From Planctomicrobium piriforme (GTDB lineage: Bacteria > Planctomycetota > Planctomycetia > Planctomycetales > Planctomycetaceae), in the NCBI RefSeq assembly GCF_900113665.1, contig NZ_FOQD01000010.1, positions 186,001-250,000 of the forward strand: DNA of 64,000 bases, read 5' to 3'. The position numbers and the translations under genes are program-made. Under the pieces are notes generated by a model. The model saw nothing but the letters and a program-made list of their open reading frames with translations, was not told the origin of the DNA and made no database searches. Position 1 is the stretch's first letter. Each line of letters begins with the position of its first letter. Positions 37,665 through 48,617 of this stretch are shown one piece after another.

Positions 37665-38072
37665 ATGGCTCACCACTCGCACGTCAAAGTGTATCTCACC
37701 GTCTACTTCACCTTGCTGGTCCTGGTGTTGTTTACGGTGCTCGTGTCGCTGGTGCCGACCGGCATCCTTGCGTTCCCGATCGCAATGGCCATCGCCTCGT
37801 TCAAGGCGCTGCTCATTGTGCTGATTTTCATGCACGTCAAAGACGAAACTCCGCTGGTGCGGGTGTTCGCTTTCGTCGGCGTGGTGTGGCTGGGGATCAT
37901 GTTCGCCTTCACGATGGCCGACTACGCGACTCGCGGCAACACCAGCGCCTTGTCGGTCCGCCAGATCGAGGCCCTCGAACCCGGCGTCCCGCAGACGGGC
38001 GGTCATGGCGCACCGCATGGTGACGGCCACGGCTCGACCGATCATGCCGCACCCGCTGCTCCGGCTCACTAA
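37665..38072 (+). CDS. ctaF: Cytochrome c oxidase subunit IV (prokaryotic caa3 type)
   Basis: The small protein has 135 residues from ATG 37665 (a TTG at 37647 would overlap subunit III). Three membrane helices are visible, including VYLTVYFTLLVLVLFTVLVSLVP (written from about residue 8) and ALLIVLIFMHVKDETPLVRVF. It ends in a Gly/His-rich tail (GGHGAPHGDGHGSTDHA). It is the last gene before the terminator. Confidence 0.88.
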   Translation: MAHHSHVKVYLTVYFTLLVLVLFTVLVSLVPTGILAFPIAMAIASFKALLIVLIFMHVKDETPLVRVFAFVGVVWLGIMFAFTMADYATRGNTSALSVRQIEALEPGVPQTGGHGAPHGDGHGSTDHAAPAAPAH

Positions 38073-38098
38073 GTCGTCCGCATCATCGAAGAATTCAC

Positions 38099-38136
38099 AA
38101 GCGGTACGGGCATTTTTGCCTGTGCCGCTTTTTTCT
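38099..38136 (+). terminator. Strong intrinsic terminator of the act-cox operon
   Basis: AAGCGGTACGGGCA (38099-38112) pairs with TGCCTGTGCCGCTT (38117-38130) over 14 bases, with two G-U wobbles and a TTTT loop, followed by more T residues. It lies 27 bases after the subunit IV stop. The rest of the gap to 38373 shows no gene or repeat. Confidence 0.88.
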
Positions 38137-38373
38137 GTTTACAGCACCCTGTGACTGGCTGGAACCGCTCGCATTGCCACAGATCACTGCTGGCACCGAG
38201 GGTTAGGTTCGGTCAACTCGGCTCCGCTTTTCGCTGAAATTTCGCGCCTCGGATTCTCAGGAACGCCGCTCAGACTGTGACGAAACAACGGATCAAAGTA
38301 TGGTAATGGGGAGATCGCCTGCCGCATCTGGTCGCGGCGCGACACCCCCAATGGATTGCCAGTGGATCTGCCC

Positions 38374-40650
38374 ATGACCCGTTTCTGCACTAACGCGTTG
38401 GTTCTCATCGCGGGACTGATGCTCGTTTCTGCCCGCGCTCACGCAGAAACCGTTCTGGTTGAAGCGGAAAGCTTTCCGAAGCACGGGGGCTGGTCGCTCG
38501 ATACGCAGTTCATCAACACCGTCGGCTCGCCCTACCTGCTGGCGCATGGACTTGGTCAGCCGGTTGCCGATGCGGAAGCGACCGTCCAGATCAGGACGCC
38601 AGGCAAGTACCACGTTTATGTTCGCACGAAAGACTGGGTGGCCCGCTGGCAGGCTCCCGGGCAGCCCGGCAAGTTTCAAGTGCTTATCAACGGGAAGCCG
38701 CTGGCTGAGGCGTTCGGGACCGTCGGTGCGGAATGGCACTGGCAGCCAGGCGGCGAAATCGACCTGCCCGCCGGACCCGCCACGCTCGCTCTGCACGATC
38801 TCACCGGTTTCGACGGCCGCTGCGATGCCATCGTGCTCACCACGGAATCCACGGTCCCTCCCAACGAGCATTCCCTGCTGACTCAGTGGCGGCGGTCTCA
38901 ATTGAATCTCCCGGCCGAACCGGTCGTGAAGTCGGACTATGACCTGGTGGTGGTCGGCGGCGGCTACTCGGGCATGGGAGCGGCTCTGGCCGCTGCCCGG
39001 ATGGGCTGCAAAGTCGCGCTGATTCAAGATCGCCCTGTTCTCGGGGGGAACGGTTCGAGTGAAGTTCGGGTCTGGTCGATGGGGTTGATTCGCCGCGGCA
39101 AGTATCCCCGTATCGGCGAGATCGTCGAAGAGTTCTGCGACCACGCCACTTTGTCCCCCGGCACCGCGCAGGAATTCGAAGACGAGAAGAAAGAAAAACT
39201 GGTTCGCGACGAAAAGAACATCGACCTGTTCCTCAATACGCATGCTTACAAAGTCGAGATGGACGGGAACCGCATCGCCGCCATCGACACCTTCGACACT
39301 CGCACCAGTGCCCAGACGAAATTCAAGGGGAAACTCTTCTGCGACGCCACCGGGCACGGCACAATCGGCGCGCTCGCCAATGCCGATTTCGACATGGCAG
39401 AAAAGGGCCGCATGGGCATGAGCAACATGTGGACCTGGGATGAAGGGCAACAGCCGGTCTCGTTCCCGGAGACCCCGTGGGCTCTCGACCTCAACATGAA
39501 AGACTTCCCGTACCCGGTGAAGCATCATGGCGAGTGGTTCTGGGAAAGCGGTTTTGACAAAGACCCGCTGGGGGACGCTGAGGGGATTCGCGACTGGAAT
39601 CTGCGGGCCGTGTTCGGCGCGTTCAATGCCATGAAGAACCGCGACGGCGCGCCCAAACATCCGACGGCGTTCCTCACCTGGGTGGCGTACATCGGGGGCC
39701 CACGCGAATCGCGGCAGTTACTGGGGGACGTGATCCTCACGCAAGATGACATCGTCGGCAAACGCGAGTTCCCGGACGGCTGCGTTCCCAGCACCTGGAG
39801 CATCGATCTCCACTATCCGAAGAAGCAGTTCGCGGAAAAGTTTCCCGACAACCCGTTCATTTCGATTGCCGAGCACGACCGCCGGATCGACCGCGATTAC
39901 GGCTATCCGGTGCCGTACCGGTGCTTCTACTCGAAGAACATTTCCAACCTGTTCATGGCGGGTCGCTGCATCAGCGTGACGCATGAAGCGCTCGGGACTG
40001 TCCGTGTGATGAAGACCTGCGGCATGATGGGGGAAGTGGTCGGCAAAGCGGCGAGCCTGTGTACGCTTTACGGCTGCGAACCGCGAGACATCTACGAACG
40101 CTACTGGCCGGAAATGGACAAGCTGCTGCTGCTGCCCGGCAAGGCGCATCGCGCGACGGTTCAGGCTCCGATTGAAATCCCGTCTGATGCGCTGCCGCTC
40201 GCGGGCCCGCACGGTCCTCCAAGCGGAATCGACCCCTCCAAGCTGGAAGGGGTCATCATCGACAATCGCATCGCGAAGCTGAGCGGTAAATGGACCGCAG
40301 GCACCGGCCTGCCCGGCTATATCAACTACGACTACATCTACGCCGGAGAAAACAGCGGCTCGACCGCGACTTTCGAATGGCAGTCGGCGGATACGGCGAA
40401 AATGGAAATTCGACTGGCCTATCAACCGCATGAGAATCGTGGAAAAACAGTCCCCGTCTCGATCACCGTCGGTGATAAGACGACCGAGCGGACGATCGAC
40501 ATGCAGGCAAAGCCGGCCCTCGAAAACAATTTCGTTTCCCTGGGGGAATATGCGGTGAAGAAGGGGGACAAAGTCGTCGTGACGGTTGGCACCAAAGGGG
40601 CCGGCGGAAATGCTCACGCCGACGCCGTCCAGATCATCACCTTAAAATGA
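38374..40650 (+). CDS. Secreted FAD-dependent oxidoreductase with flanking beta domains
   Basis: From ATG 38374 the 758-residue protein has a signal peptide ending SARAHA. Residues about 20-160 form a beta-rich, carbohydrate-binding-like domain. An FAD domain of the FAD_oxidored type follows, with YDLVVVGGGYSGMGAALAAARMG and the conserved VLGGNGSSEVRVW. The last 130 residues, from DNRIAKLSGKWTAG to GGNAHADAVQII, look like the golvesin/xanthan-lyase-type C-terminal domain. This architecture is frequent in planctomycetes and is thought to act on sugars or polysaccharide fragments. The substrate is unknown. The in-frame TTG at 38356 would extend the signal peptide needlessly. Confidence 0.83.
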   Translation: MTRFCTNALVLIAGLMLVSARAHAETVLVEAESFPKHGGWSLDTQFINTVGSPYLLAHGLGQPVADAEATVQIRTPGKYHVYVRTKDWVARWQAPGQPGKFQVLINGKPLAEAFGTVGAEWHWQPGGEIDLPAGPATLALHDLTGFDGRCDAIVLTTESTVPPNEHSLLTQWRRSQLNLPAEPVVKSDYDLVVVGGGYSGMGAALAAARMGCKVALIQDRPVLGGNGSSEVRVWSMGLIRRGKYPRIGEIVEEFCDHATLSPGTAQEFEDEKKEKLVRDEKNIDLFLNTHAYKVEMDGNRIAAIDTFDTRTSAQTKFKGKLFCDATGHGTIGALANADFDMAEKGRMGMSNMWTWDEGQQPVSFPETPWALDLNMKDFPYPVKHHGEWFWESGFDKDPLGDAEGIRDWNLRAVFGAFNAMKNRDGAPKHPTAFLTWVAYIGGPRESRQLLGDVILTQDDIVGKREFPDGCVPSTWSIDLHYPKKQFAEKFPDNPFISIAEHDRRIDRDYGYPVPYRCFYSKNISNLFMAGRCISVTHEALGTVRVMKTCGMMGEVVGKAASLCTLYGCEPRDIYERYWPEMDKLLLLPGKAHRATVQAPIEIPSDALPLAGPHGPPSGIDPSKLEGVIIDNRIAKLSGKWTAGTGLPGYINYDYIYAGENSGSTATFEWQSADTAKMEIRLAYQPHENRGKTVPVSITVGDKTTERTIDMQAKPALENNFVSLGEYAVKKGDKVVVTVGTKGAGGNAHADAVQIITLK

Positions 40651-40651
40651 A

Positions 40652-40761
40652 GTTCTCAGTGGTCAGTTTTCAGTCAGAATCGGAGCGGTAACAAAACTTT
40701 ACTATGGGGATGCCTTCTGCATTTTCAAACTGACGACTGAAAACTGAGAACTGAAAACTTT
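40652..40761. repeat. Inverted pair of heptamer arrays
   Basis: GTTCTCA-GTGGTCA-GTTTTCA-GTCAGAA (40652-40679) and AAACTGA-CGACTGA-AAACTGA-GAACTGA-AAACTTT (40727-40761) are inverted relative to each other; CAGTTTTCAGTC and GACTGAAAACTG are exact reverse complements. The first begins right after the FAD oxidoreductase stop, and the second ends one base before the next ATG. Confidence 0.8.
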
Positions 40762-40762
40762 T

Positions 40763-42484
40763 ATGGCCGCTTCTCCCGCCGGGCGACCGGTTCGCATCGC
40801 ATCTCGACCGCGCAAGCTGGCGGGCGTGTTGCTGCATGCGGCTCGCATCGGTCTCCTGGCTGTCATTCTGCTGCTGATGCACTGGCAGCATGTGCGGGCG
40901 CTCACAGCACAAAGGGCGGCAGGCCTCGAAACGGTTCCAATCAGCAACGTGCAGGCGTTGTTTCCGACCGCCACGGCGCTCGGAGAAATCGAGTCGCATG
41001 GCGGGCGCACGGTTCTCGCCGGTGAAAAACCGATCGGTTCGGTGCTACAGACATTCCCGGAAGCCCAGCCGTTTCTGGGCTTCTCCGGGCCGACGAACTG
41101 TCTCATTGGCTTTGATGAACAGGGCCTCGTCGTGGGGCTGGCGATTCTGTCGAGCCGCGATACGCGAGATCATGTCGAACTGATTCGCAAAGACGCCCGA
41201 TTCCTCTCCGCGCTCAATCGCCGAAATGCTGGTGATGTTGCTCAAGCGGATGTCGATGCCGTGACGGGGGCGACTCTGACGAGTCTCGCCATTTTGCAAG
41301 GAATTCAGGCTCGGCTGGGCAAGCAGCCGGAGTCACTGAAGTTCCCGGACGCGTATACGGTGGAAGATGCCCGACGGTTGTTCCCCACCGCGACCGCGGT
41401 CGCCCGCGATGCCCAGGCGCCGGAACTGTGGCAAGTCACCGGGGAAAAGGGGGTTCCCCTCGGCTCGTTGCTCTCCAACTCCCCAGCGGCCGACCAGATT
41501 GTCGGCTATCAGGGGCCGACTCGGGCGTTTCTCGGCATGAATCTCGAAGGCAAAGTCGTCAGCCTGATCGTCGGCGCCAGCTATGAAAACGAACCGTATG
41601 TCGGGTATGTGCGCGACGATGCCTGGTTTGCGGAGATCTTCAACGGGCGGACTCTCGAAGAGCTCGGCAAGACCCGATTTGAAGACTCGGGCGTCGAAGG
41701 TGTCTCCGGCGCCACGATGACCAGTCAGGCGGTCGCGGAAGGACTGCTGCTGGCTGCTCAAAAAATTACGGAACTGCGGTCGAAGCAACAGCAGGAACGT
41801 CAGCAGTCGCAGGCGGTGCGCTGGAAGTCCGCGGTGACGATCGGGATTGTTCTCGCAGGTCTCTTGATCGGACTGACGCCGCTCAGAGGACGCACCTGGT
41901 TGCGTCGCGGTTATCAGCTTGTGCTGATCGCGGTCCTCGGATTCTGGAATGCCGATTTGCTCTCGATGGCGATGTTTGTCGGCTGGGCCCAGAGCGGCAT
42001 TCCCTGGACGAACGCGCTAGGGCTGGTTTGTCTGACCGCCGCCGCGGTGGTGTTGCCGATCTTCACGAAGCAGAACGTTTACTGCGATCACTTGTGTCCG
42101 CACGGCGCGGCTCAGCAGCTATTACCGAGAAAGTGGAAGCTGCAGCGGCGTCCGCAATGGCTGGTGAAATCCCTCTCGACGATCCGCCCGGTGTTACTCG
42201 CGATTGTGGTTGTCTCGCCCCTGCTCCAATGGAACGTCAGTATGGTCGACCTCGAACCGTTCGACGCGTATGCGTGGCGGGCGGCCGGCGTCGCGACCAT
42301 CGCGATCGCCGTCATCGGACTGATTGCGTCTCTCTTTCTGCCGATGGGTTATTGCCATTACGGCTGCCCGACCGGCGCGGTGCTGGGCTACCTGCGCCGC
42401 CACGCCCGCAGCGACCGCCTGACCCGATCCGACGCGATCGCCGCGAGCCTGCTGATACTGGCGATCATCTGCTTCCTGCGTTGA
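40763..42484 (+). CDS. NosR/RnfG-like membrane protein with two FMN-binding domains and Fe-S motifs
   Basis: The 573-residue protein has an N-terminal membrane helix and then two FMN-binding domains, each ending in the covalent-flavin-type motif (DAVTGATLTSLAI near residue 175 and GVSGATMTSQAV near residue 320). A membrane part follows with about five helices and two polyferredoxin-type motifs, YCDHLCPHGAAQQ and GYCHYGCPTGAV. NosR and related proteins move electrons across the membrane. The usual companions nosZ or rnf genes are absent here. The start codon has a heptamer array directly before it and no ribosome binding site. Confidence 0.83.
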   Translation: MAASPAGRPVRIASRPRKLAGVLLHAARIGLLAVILLLMHWQHVRALTAQRAAGLETVPISNVQALFPTATALGEIESHGGRTVLAGEKPIGSVLQTFPEAQPFLGFSGPTNCLIGFDEQGLVVGLAILSSRDTRDHVELIRKDARFLSALNRRNAGDVAQADVDAVTGATLTSLAILQGIQARLGKQPESLKFPDAYTVEDARRLFPTATAVARDAQAPELWQVTGEKGVPLGSLLSNSPAADQIVGYQGPTRAFLGMNLEGKVVSLIVGASYENEPYVGYVRDDAWFAEIFNGRTLEELGKTRFEDSGVEGVSGATMTSQAVAEGLLLAAQKITELRSKQQQERQQSQAVRWKSAVTIGIVLAGLLIGLTPLRGRTWLRRGYQLVLIAVLGFWNADLLSMAMFVGWAQSGIPWTNALGLVCLTAAAVVLPIFTKQNVYCDHLCPHGAAQQLLPRKWKLQRRPQWLVKSLSTIRPVLLAIVVVSPLLQWNVSMVDLEPFDAYAWRAAGVATIAIAVIGLIASLFLPMGYCHYGCPTGAVLGYLRRHARSDRLTRSDAIAASLLILAIICFLR

Positions 42485-42511
42485 ATTCCCTGACCCCTGA
42501 CCTCTTTGGTT

Positions 42512-42829
42512 GCGGCCGGGTGCCCCAGTTGGCATCTCCTGATGCGGGGAGATTTGGGGTTTTGATCAGTCTTGCGTTGTGTGAAAATCCTGTCGAAACT
42601 TCGCAGATGACGGTAAAAAGGCGCGTGCCACGGCTGTGTCAGCCGTGGAGAGCGGGTCTCCATCACCCAGCAGCGAGCCGGGGCACACGCATCTTCTCGC
42701 CGTTCAAGAGGGGAATCACGTTCTGATGAAGTGACGCCTTCAGGAATGGAGCATCGCCCGACGTTCGGCACGGCTGACACAGCCGTGGCACCCAGGTTCA
42801 AACCCAACCGGGGCACCCGGCACGGCATT
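42512..42829. mobile_element. REP element copy A (transposase lost)
   Basis: Two inverted REP hairpins, CCACGGCTG-TGT-CAGCCGTGG (42628-42648) and CACGGCTG-ACA-CAGCCGTG (42769-42787), enclose a short stretch that matches the ends of copy B. Outer CCGGGTGCCCC-like sequences (about 42517 and, inverted, about 42815) mark the borders. The upstream flank also holds two CCCTGAC heptamers (42488-42501). No part of the transposase frame that I can recognise remains. Confidence 0.7.
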
Positions 42830-42906
42830 TAACAAGCAGCACGCCGCACGCGAAACGCATGGCCAACGGTTATTCTATCCTACTCGAACGTCAACGGAGT
42901 TTATTA

Positions 42907-43383
42907 ATGCCAATAACTGAAGACACGCTAAGCAGCAGCACATGGCTTTCTGGTGAGATTAGAAACTACGCGGTGGACCTGGATAACGAGTTTGGGATTT
43001 CAAATCTTAAAAACATTCCCTCCGGGTTGCATATGGCGCTCGCCATTGAGAATTTTGATCGAGGGATTGAAAATGCTGGATTTGCATCTTATTTAGATGG
43101 AAGGTCATCACCCGACGGTAAATTGTCAGGTAAGGTTTCGGAAGCAAAAAAAGTGTTCGAGGCTATAGGTGCAACAGAAGTCGTTGAGATCATAGATGAG
43201 GCAATAGCAAGATGGGATGCGTGTGCGGGGCTGTCGAAAGATGAGAGGTGGGAGTACTTGTCAAACCGCATGCGCGATCTTGACACTAGGTACTACTCTG
43301 AGGTGGGAAGAATAGCAGGACGACTTGAGAGTTATGCAAGGTTACATGCCCGTGACTTTATTTGCAATATTGACATACCGTAG
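42907..43383 (+). CDS. DMP19/DUF4375-like protein, AT-rich
   Basis: The ATG at 42907 follows CGGAG at good spacing and gives 158 residues; an ATG at 42859 is also in frame but has no ribosome binding site. The middle part (GLHMALAIENFDRGIENAGFA, then EAKKVFEAIGATEVVEIIDEA) follows the DMP19/DUF4375 pattern of a helical domain with an N-GG-like turn. Codon and base use are visibly more AT-rich than in surrounding genes, which suggests transfer. It lies between REP copies A and B. Function is unknown; related small proteins occur among immunity-type families, but I do not claim that here. Confidence 0.65.
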   Translation: MPITEDTLSSSTWLSGEIRNYAVDLDNEFGISNLKNIPSGLHMALAIENFDRGIENAGFASYLDGRSSPDGKLSGKVSEAKKVFEAIGATEVVEIIDEAIARWDACAGLSKDERWEYLSNRMRDLDTRYYSEVGRIAGRLESYARLHARDFICNIDIP

Positions 43384-43402
43384 CGGCGTGGTTTTCGGGA
43401 TT

Positions 43403-44213
43403 AGGCCGGCTGGCGTCTTCGGTTGCCGGGAGATTTCAGGCTTGATTAGCGTGGCACAGAGGGAGAATCCTGTCACAACTTCGCAGATGGCGATAGAAAT
43501 GTCGGGTGCCACGGCTGTGCCAGCCGTGGAGAGCGGGTCTCCATCACATAGCAGCGAGCCATCCGTGTCACATCGGAAGAAGCGACGCGCCATCAACGAA
43601 CCGGGTCACGCTCACTTCCTCACGTTTTCCTGCTGGAAACGCTGGCCGCTTCTGAATCGCGACCGCAGCCGACAGTGGGTCATCGACGCCCTCAATCAGG
43701 CACGACTTGAGCAGCAGATGGCGATCTGGGCGTATGTCATCATGCCCGAACACCTGCATTTGCTGATTGCCCCGCAACCGCGTGAATACGAGATGCGTGT
43801 GCTTCTGGCGGCGGTCAAATCGCCAGTGTCTCGAAAGGCGAAAGCTTTTCTGGTCGAGACGGGAAATACAGAATGGCTGACCAGACTCACGACTCATCAC
43901 GGTGATCGCACCGTCTTCCGTTTCTGGCAGCCAGGCGGCGGCTACGATGAAAACCTGTGGAATGCCCGTCCGATTCGGGAAGTGATTGATTACATTCACG
44001 CTAACCCCGTGCGTCGAGGATTGGTCGAGCGTCCGACGGACTGGAAGTGGTCGAGCGCGAGGGCGCATGCCGGTCTTTCACCGGTCGTTTTGGAGGTGGA
44101 TCAAGCTATGATTGAGTGACGCCTGACAGGAAAGGATCGCCGCCCGACGTTCGTCACGGCTGACACAGCCGTGGCACCCAGGTTCAGAGCCAACCGGGGC
44201 ACCCGGCATTCAA
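43403..44213. mobile_element. REP element copy B carrying a RAYT transposase
   Basis: The left hairpin CCACGGCTG-TGC-CAGCCGTGG (43509-43529) and the inverted right hairpin CACGGCTG-ACA-CAGCCGTG (44155-44173) flank an intact RAYT gene. The left flank shares sequence with copies A and C as far as a degenerate CCGG-rich segment near 43403. The right flank ends in AACCGGGGCACCCGGCA (about 44197-44213), like copy A. This is the layout of a REP-transposase unit and is probably the source of the other two copies. Confidence 0.75.
43565..44119 (+). CDS. REP-associated tyrosine transposase (RAYT, TnpA_REP)
   Basis: The 184-residue protein belongs to the Y1/HUH single-strand transposases that act on REP hairpins. 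It has PGHAHFLTFSCWKRWPLL at the start, the HUH motif in MPEHLHLLI, the candidate catalytic Tyr in VIDYIHANPVRRGLV, and a closing WKWSSARAH. I prefer GTG 43565, just before the conserved domain. An in-frame ATG at 43487 would translate the REP hairpin itself, and the matching ATG in copies A and C is out of frame. No frameshift is visible, so it may be active. Confidence 0.85.
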   Translation: MSHRKKRRAINEPGHAHFLTFSCWKRWPLLNRDRSRQWVIDALNQARLEQQMAIWAYVIMPEHLHLLIAPQPREYEMRVLLAAVKSPVSRKAKAFLVETGNTEWLTRLTTHHGDRTVFRFWQPGGGYDENLWNARPIREVIDYIHANPVRRGLVERPTDWKWSSARAHAGLSPVVLEVDQAMIE

Positions 44214-44255
44214 GAAGCTGGACGAACTCAACCGTAATGCGGGCAGATACTAAAC

Positions 44256-44702
44256 ATGAAAAATTGCTTCTACGGACTCTTGGGAATGGATTTGCTGGAG
44301 GTTGCGGAGATGCCGTTCATCGGGCCATTTATGGCAGGTTCAAGAACAGACTTAGTAGACAACCGCTTTCACTTGCAGATGCCAATGCATGGACTTGGGA
44401 TTGTGGGTGATTTTGATGGGCGGGTTTCTACCATCTTTTTTTATTCGGAAGGAATGGATGGCTATAGGCAATTCGCCGGAGACTTGCCAGATGAGTTGCA
44501 ATTTCAAGATTCAAAAGAGTGTATTCACGAAAAATTAGGGCCGCCAAGCACAAGTGGTGGCGGCGAAGCAATTGAATTATTCGGAAGGCTCCCTAAGTGG
44601 GATCGATATGACCGTGATGAATCATCCCTTCATATTCAGTATCTGGACGATGAAACTTCGATCGGACTTGTGTCGCTGATGCGGCCTGATTCGGTTCCGT
44701 AG
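44256..44702 (+). CDS. Protein of unknown function, AT-rich
   Basis: The 148-residue protein begins at ATG 44256 and has no signal peptide or membrane segment. It is rich in aromatic and acidic residues (for example VSTIFFYSEGMDGYRQFAGDLP and PKWDRYDRDESSLHIQYLDD). I recognise no family; size and character resemble small immunity-type proteins, a loose impression only. Base composition is more AT-rich than the flanks, and the gene lies between REP copies B and C, as the other AT-rich gene lies between A and B. Confidence 0.6.
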   Translation: MKNCFYGLLGMDLLEVAEMPFIGPFMAGSRTDLVDNRFHLQMPMHGLGIVGDFDGRVSTIFFYSEGMDGYRQFAGDLPDELQFQDSKECIHEKLGPPSTSGGGEAIELFGRLPKWDRYDRDESSLHIQYLDDETSIGLVSLMRPDSVP

Positions 44703-44905
44703 ATAAAAATGAGCGGGCGACATGATTTAGTGGCTTAGGCTGGGTTTCTGAAAACCCAGCCTTCTTCGCGATCAACGTCGAAGCCATACGCTCTTTGGTA
44801 ATCCATCCGAATTCGCCCCGCGCAGACGCTCTATGATGCGACCGGTCTGTCGCTGGAACTGCCGGGTGCCCCGGTTGGAATCTCCCAGTGCCGGGAGACA
44901 CTCAG

Positions 44906-45232
44906 GCCGGGTGCCCCGGTCGAGATCTCCGAATGCCGGAAGGTATTCAGGCGTCATTTGCGCTGCATTGGGTAAGAACCCTGTCGAAACTTCGCAAATG
45001 GCGTTCAAAAAACGGGTGCCACGGCTGTGCCAGCCGTGGAGAGCGGGTCTCCACCCTCAGTAGCGAGCCATCTTTGTCACACCGGAAGGAGCGACGTGCC
45101 ATCGACGAGCCGGGTCACGCTCATTTTCTGACTGTTTTGGATTTTGATCAAGCCGCGACTGAGTGATGCCTGACGGGAATGGATCACCGCCCGACGTTCG
45201 GCACGGCTGGCACAGCCGTGGCACCCGGCGTT
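44906..45232. mobile_element. REP element copy C with an internal transposase deletion
   Basis: Hairpins CCACGGCTG-TGC-CAGCCGTGG (45019-45039) and CACGGCTG-GCA-CAGCCGTG (45202-45220) flank a shortened RAYT frame. Two CCGGGTGCCCCGGT repeats (about 44862 and 44908) mark the left border. The copy is like B minus an internal block of about 460 bases. The 44703-45367 gap contains this element, a TGTAGC hairpin pair, and otherwise no gene. Confidence 0.75.
45074..45166 (+). pseudogene. Remnant of a RAYT transposase (internal deletion)
   Basis: The frame reads SHRKERRAIDEPGHAHFLTV and then jumps to LDFDQAATE and a stop, matching the first and last residues of the transposase in copy B (SHRKKRRAINEPGHAHFLTF and LEVDQAMIE). 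In copy B both sides of the missing block contain CGTTTT (43623-43628 and 44086-44091), so the deletion probably arose by recombination at this short repeat. The HUH motif and catalytic Tyr are gone. Confidence 0.8.
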
Positions 45233-45284
45233 GGGCTATCGGGGGTTCTTTCTGATCTTCGTCCAAAACGCTGTTGACGCCACT

Positions 45285-45340
45285 TGTAGCCGTGGCTACA
45301 CTCTGAACAGCCCGCAATGTAGCATCGGCTACATTTTCTT
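45285..45340 (+). promoter_or_regulatory. Tandem TGTAGC/GCTACA hairpins upstream of the DUF1559 gene
   Basis: TGTAGC-CGTG-GCTACA (45285-45300) and AATGTAGC-ATCG-GCTACATT (45316-45335) share the same stem. The second is followed by a T-rich run (TTCTTTTT), so it could act as an intrinsic terminator insulating or attenuating the DUF1559 gene that starts 33 bases later. They could also be REP-type repeats. Confidence 0.5.
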
Positions 45341-45367
45341 TTTGGCTGATCTAATCGGAATTCACAT

Positions 45368-46407
<1,040 letters not shown>

Positions 46408-46408
<1 letters not shown>

Positions 46409-46737
46409 TGTCGCGTTGCTGCTGCCTGATTTTGATGATACTGCTGGGAATGGTCGCAGGCTTCTCGGGCTGCAATCGCGCTGCCCAGGTGTTGGGGGAT
46501 GAAGCCGTCTTCAACGAACTGGATGCCCTGTACACGGCAGTGACGGCCAGACGCATGGATCTGGTCAACGCCTGTGAAACCCGCCTGAAAGGCCTGAAGG
46601 AGTCCGGGAAACTCTCTGACGCCGGATTTACGCAACTGGAAGGGATTCTGAAGTACGCCCACGACTCGGAATGGCAACAGGCCGCCGAACGCCTGCATTA
46701 TTTCATTCGTTCCCAGCGGAAGCCGTCCCCTGCCTGA
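46408..46737 (+). CDS. Small lipoprotein coupled to the DUF1559 gene
   Basis: The ATG at 46408 overlaps the upstream stop (TGATG), implying coupled translation. The 109-residue product has a lipoprotein signal ending GFSGC, then a short helical domain (ELDALYTAVTARRMDLVNACETRLKGLKESG). Small lipoproteins directly after DUF1559 genes are common in planctomycetes, which suggests a shared function. A 12-base palindrome CCTGACGTCAGG covers the stop codon. Confidence 0.75.
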
Positions 46738-46882
46738 CGTCAGGAATCTCGCGCCGACGTTCCAGATTTCTCCTATCGCACCCCTTCCCGTCTGTTACGA
46801 ATCCGCGCCGTTCCATAAAATCCGGCGATGAGAGCAGGGTGACCGCTCTCGACAGGGATTCACAGGCAGGAGCCAAACGTCG

Positions 46883-48580
<1,698 letters not shown>

Positions 48581-48617
48581 GGAGACCGATTCGCGTTTCA
48601 CGAGCGAGGGGGCGAGC

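Noticed and set aside
38293..39660. 455-codon minus-strand frame opposite the FAD oxidoreductase gene
   Set aside because: Antisense to a gene with signal peptide and FAD motif; composition typical of a shadow.
43487..43564. Longer RAYT start at ATG 43487
   Set aside because: It would translate the REP hairpin, and the corresponding ATG in copies A and C is out of frame by one base, so the frame before 43565 is not conserved.
42628..45220. Repeated hairpins considered as a CRISPR array
   Set aside because: The repeats are palindromic, in inverted pairs, hundreds of bases apart and associated with a RAYT transposase. Spacing and spacers do not fit CRISPR.
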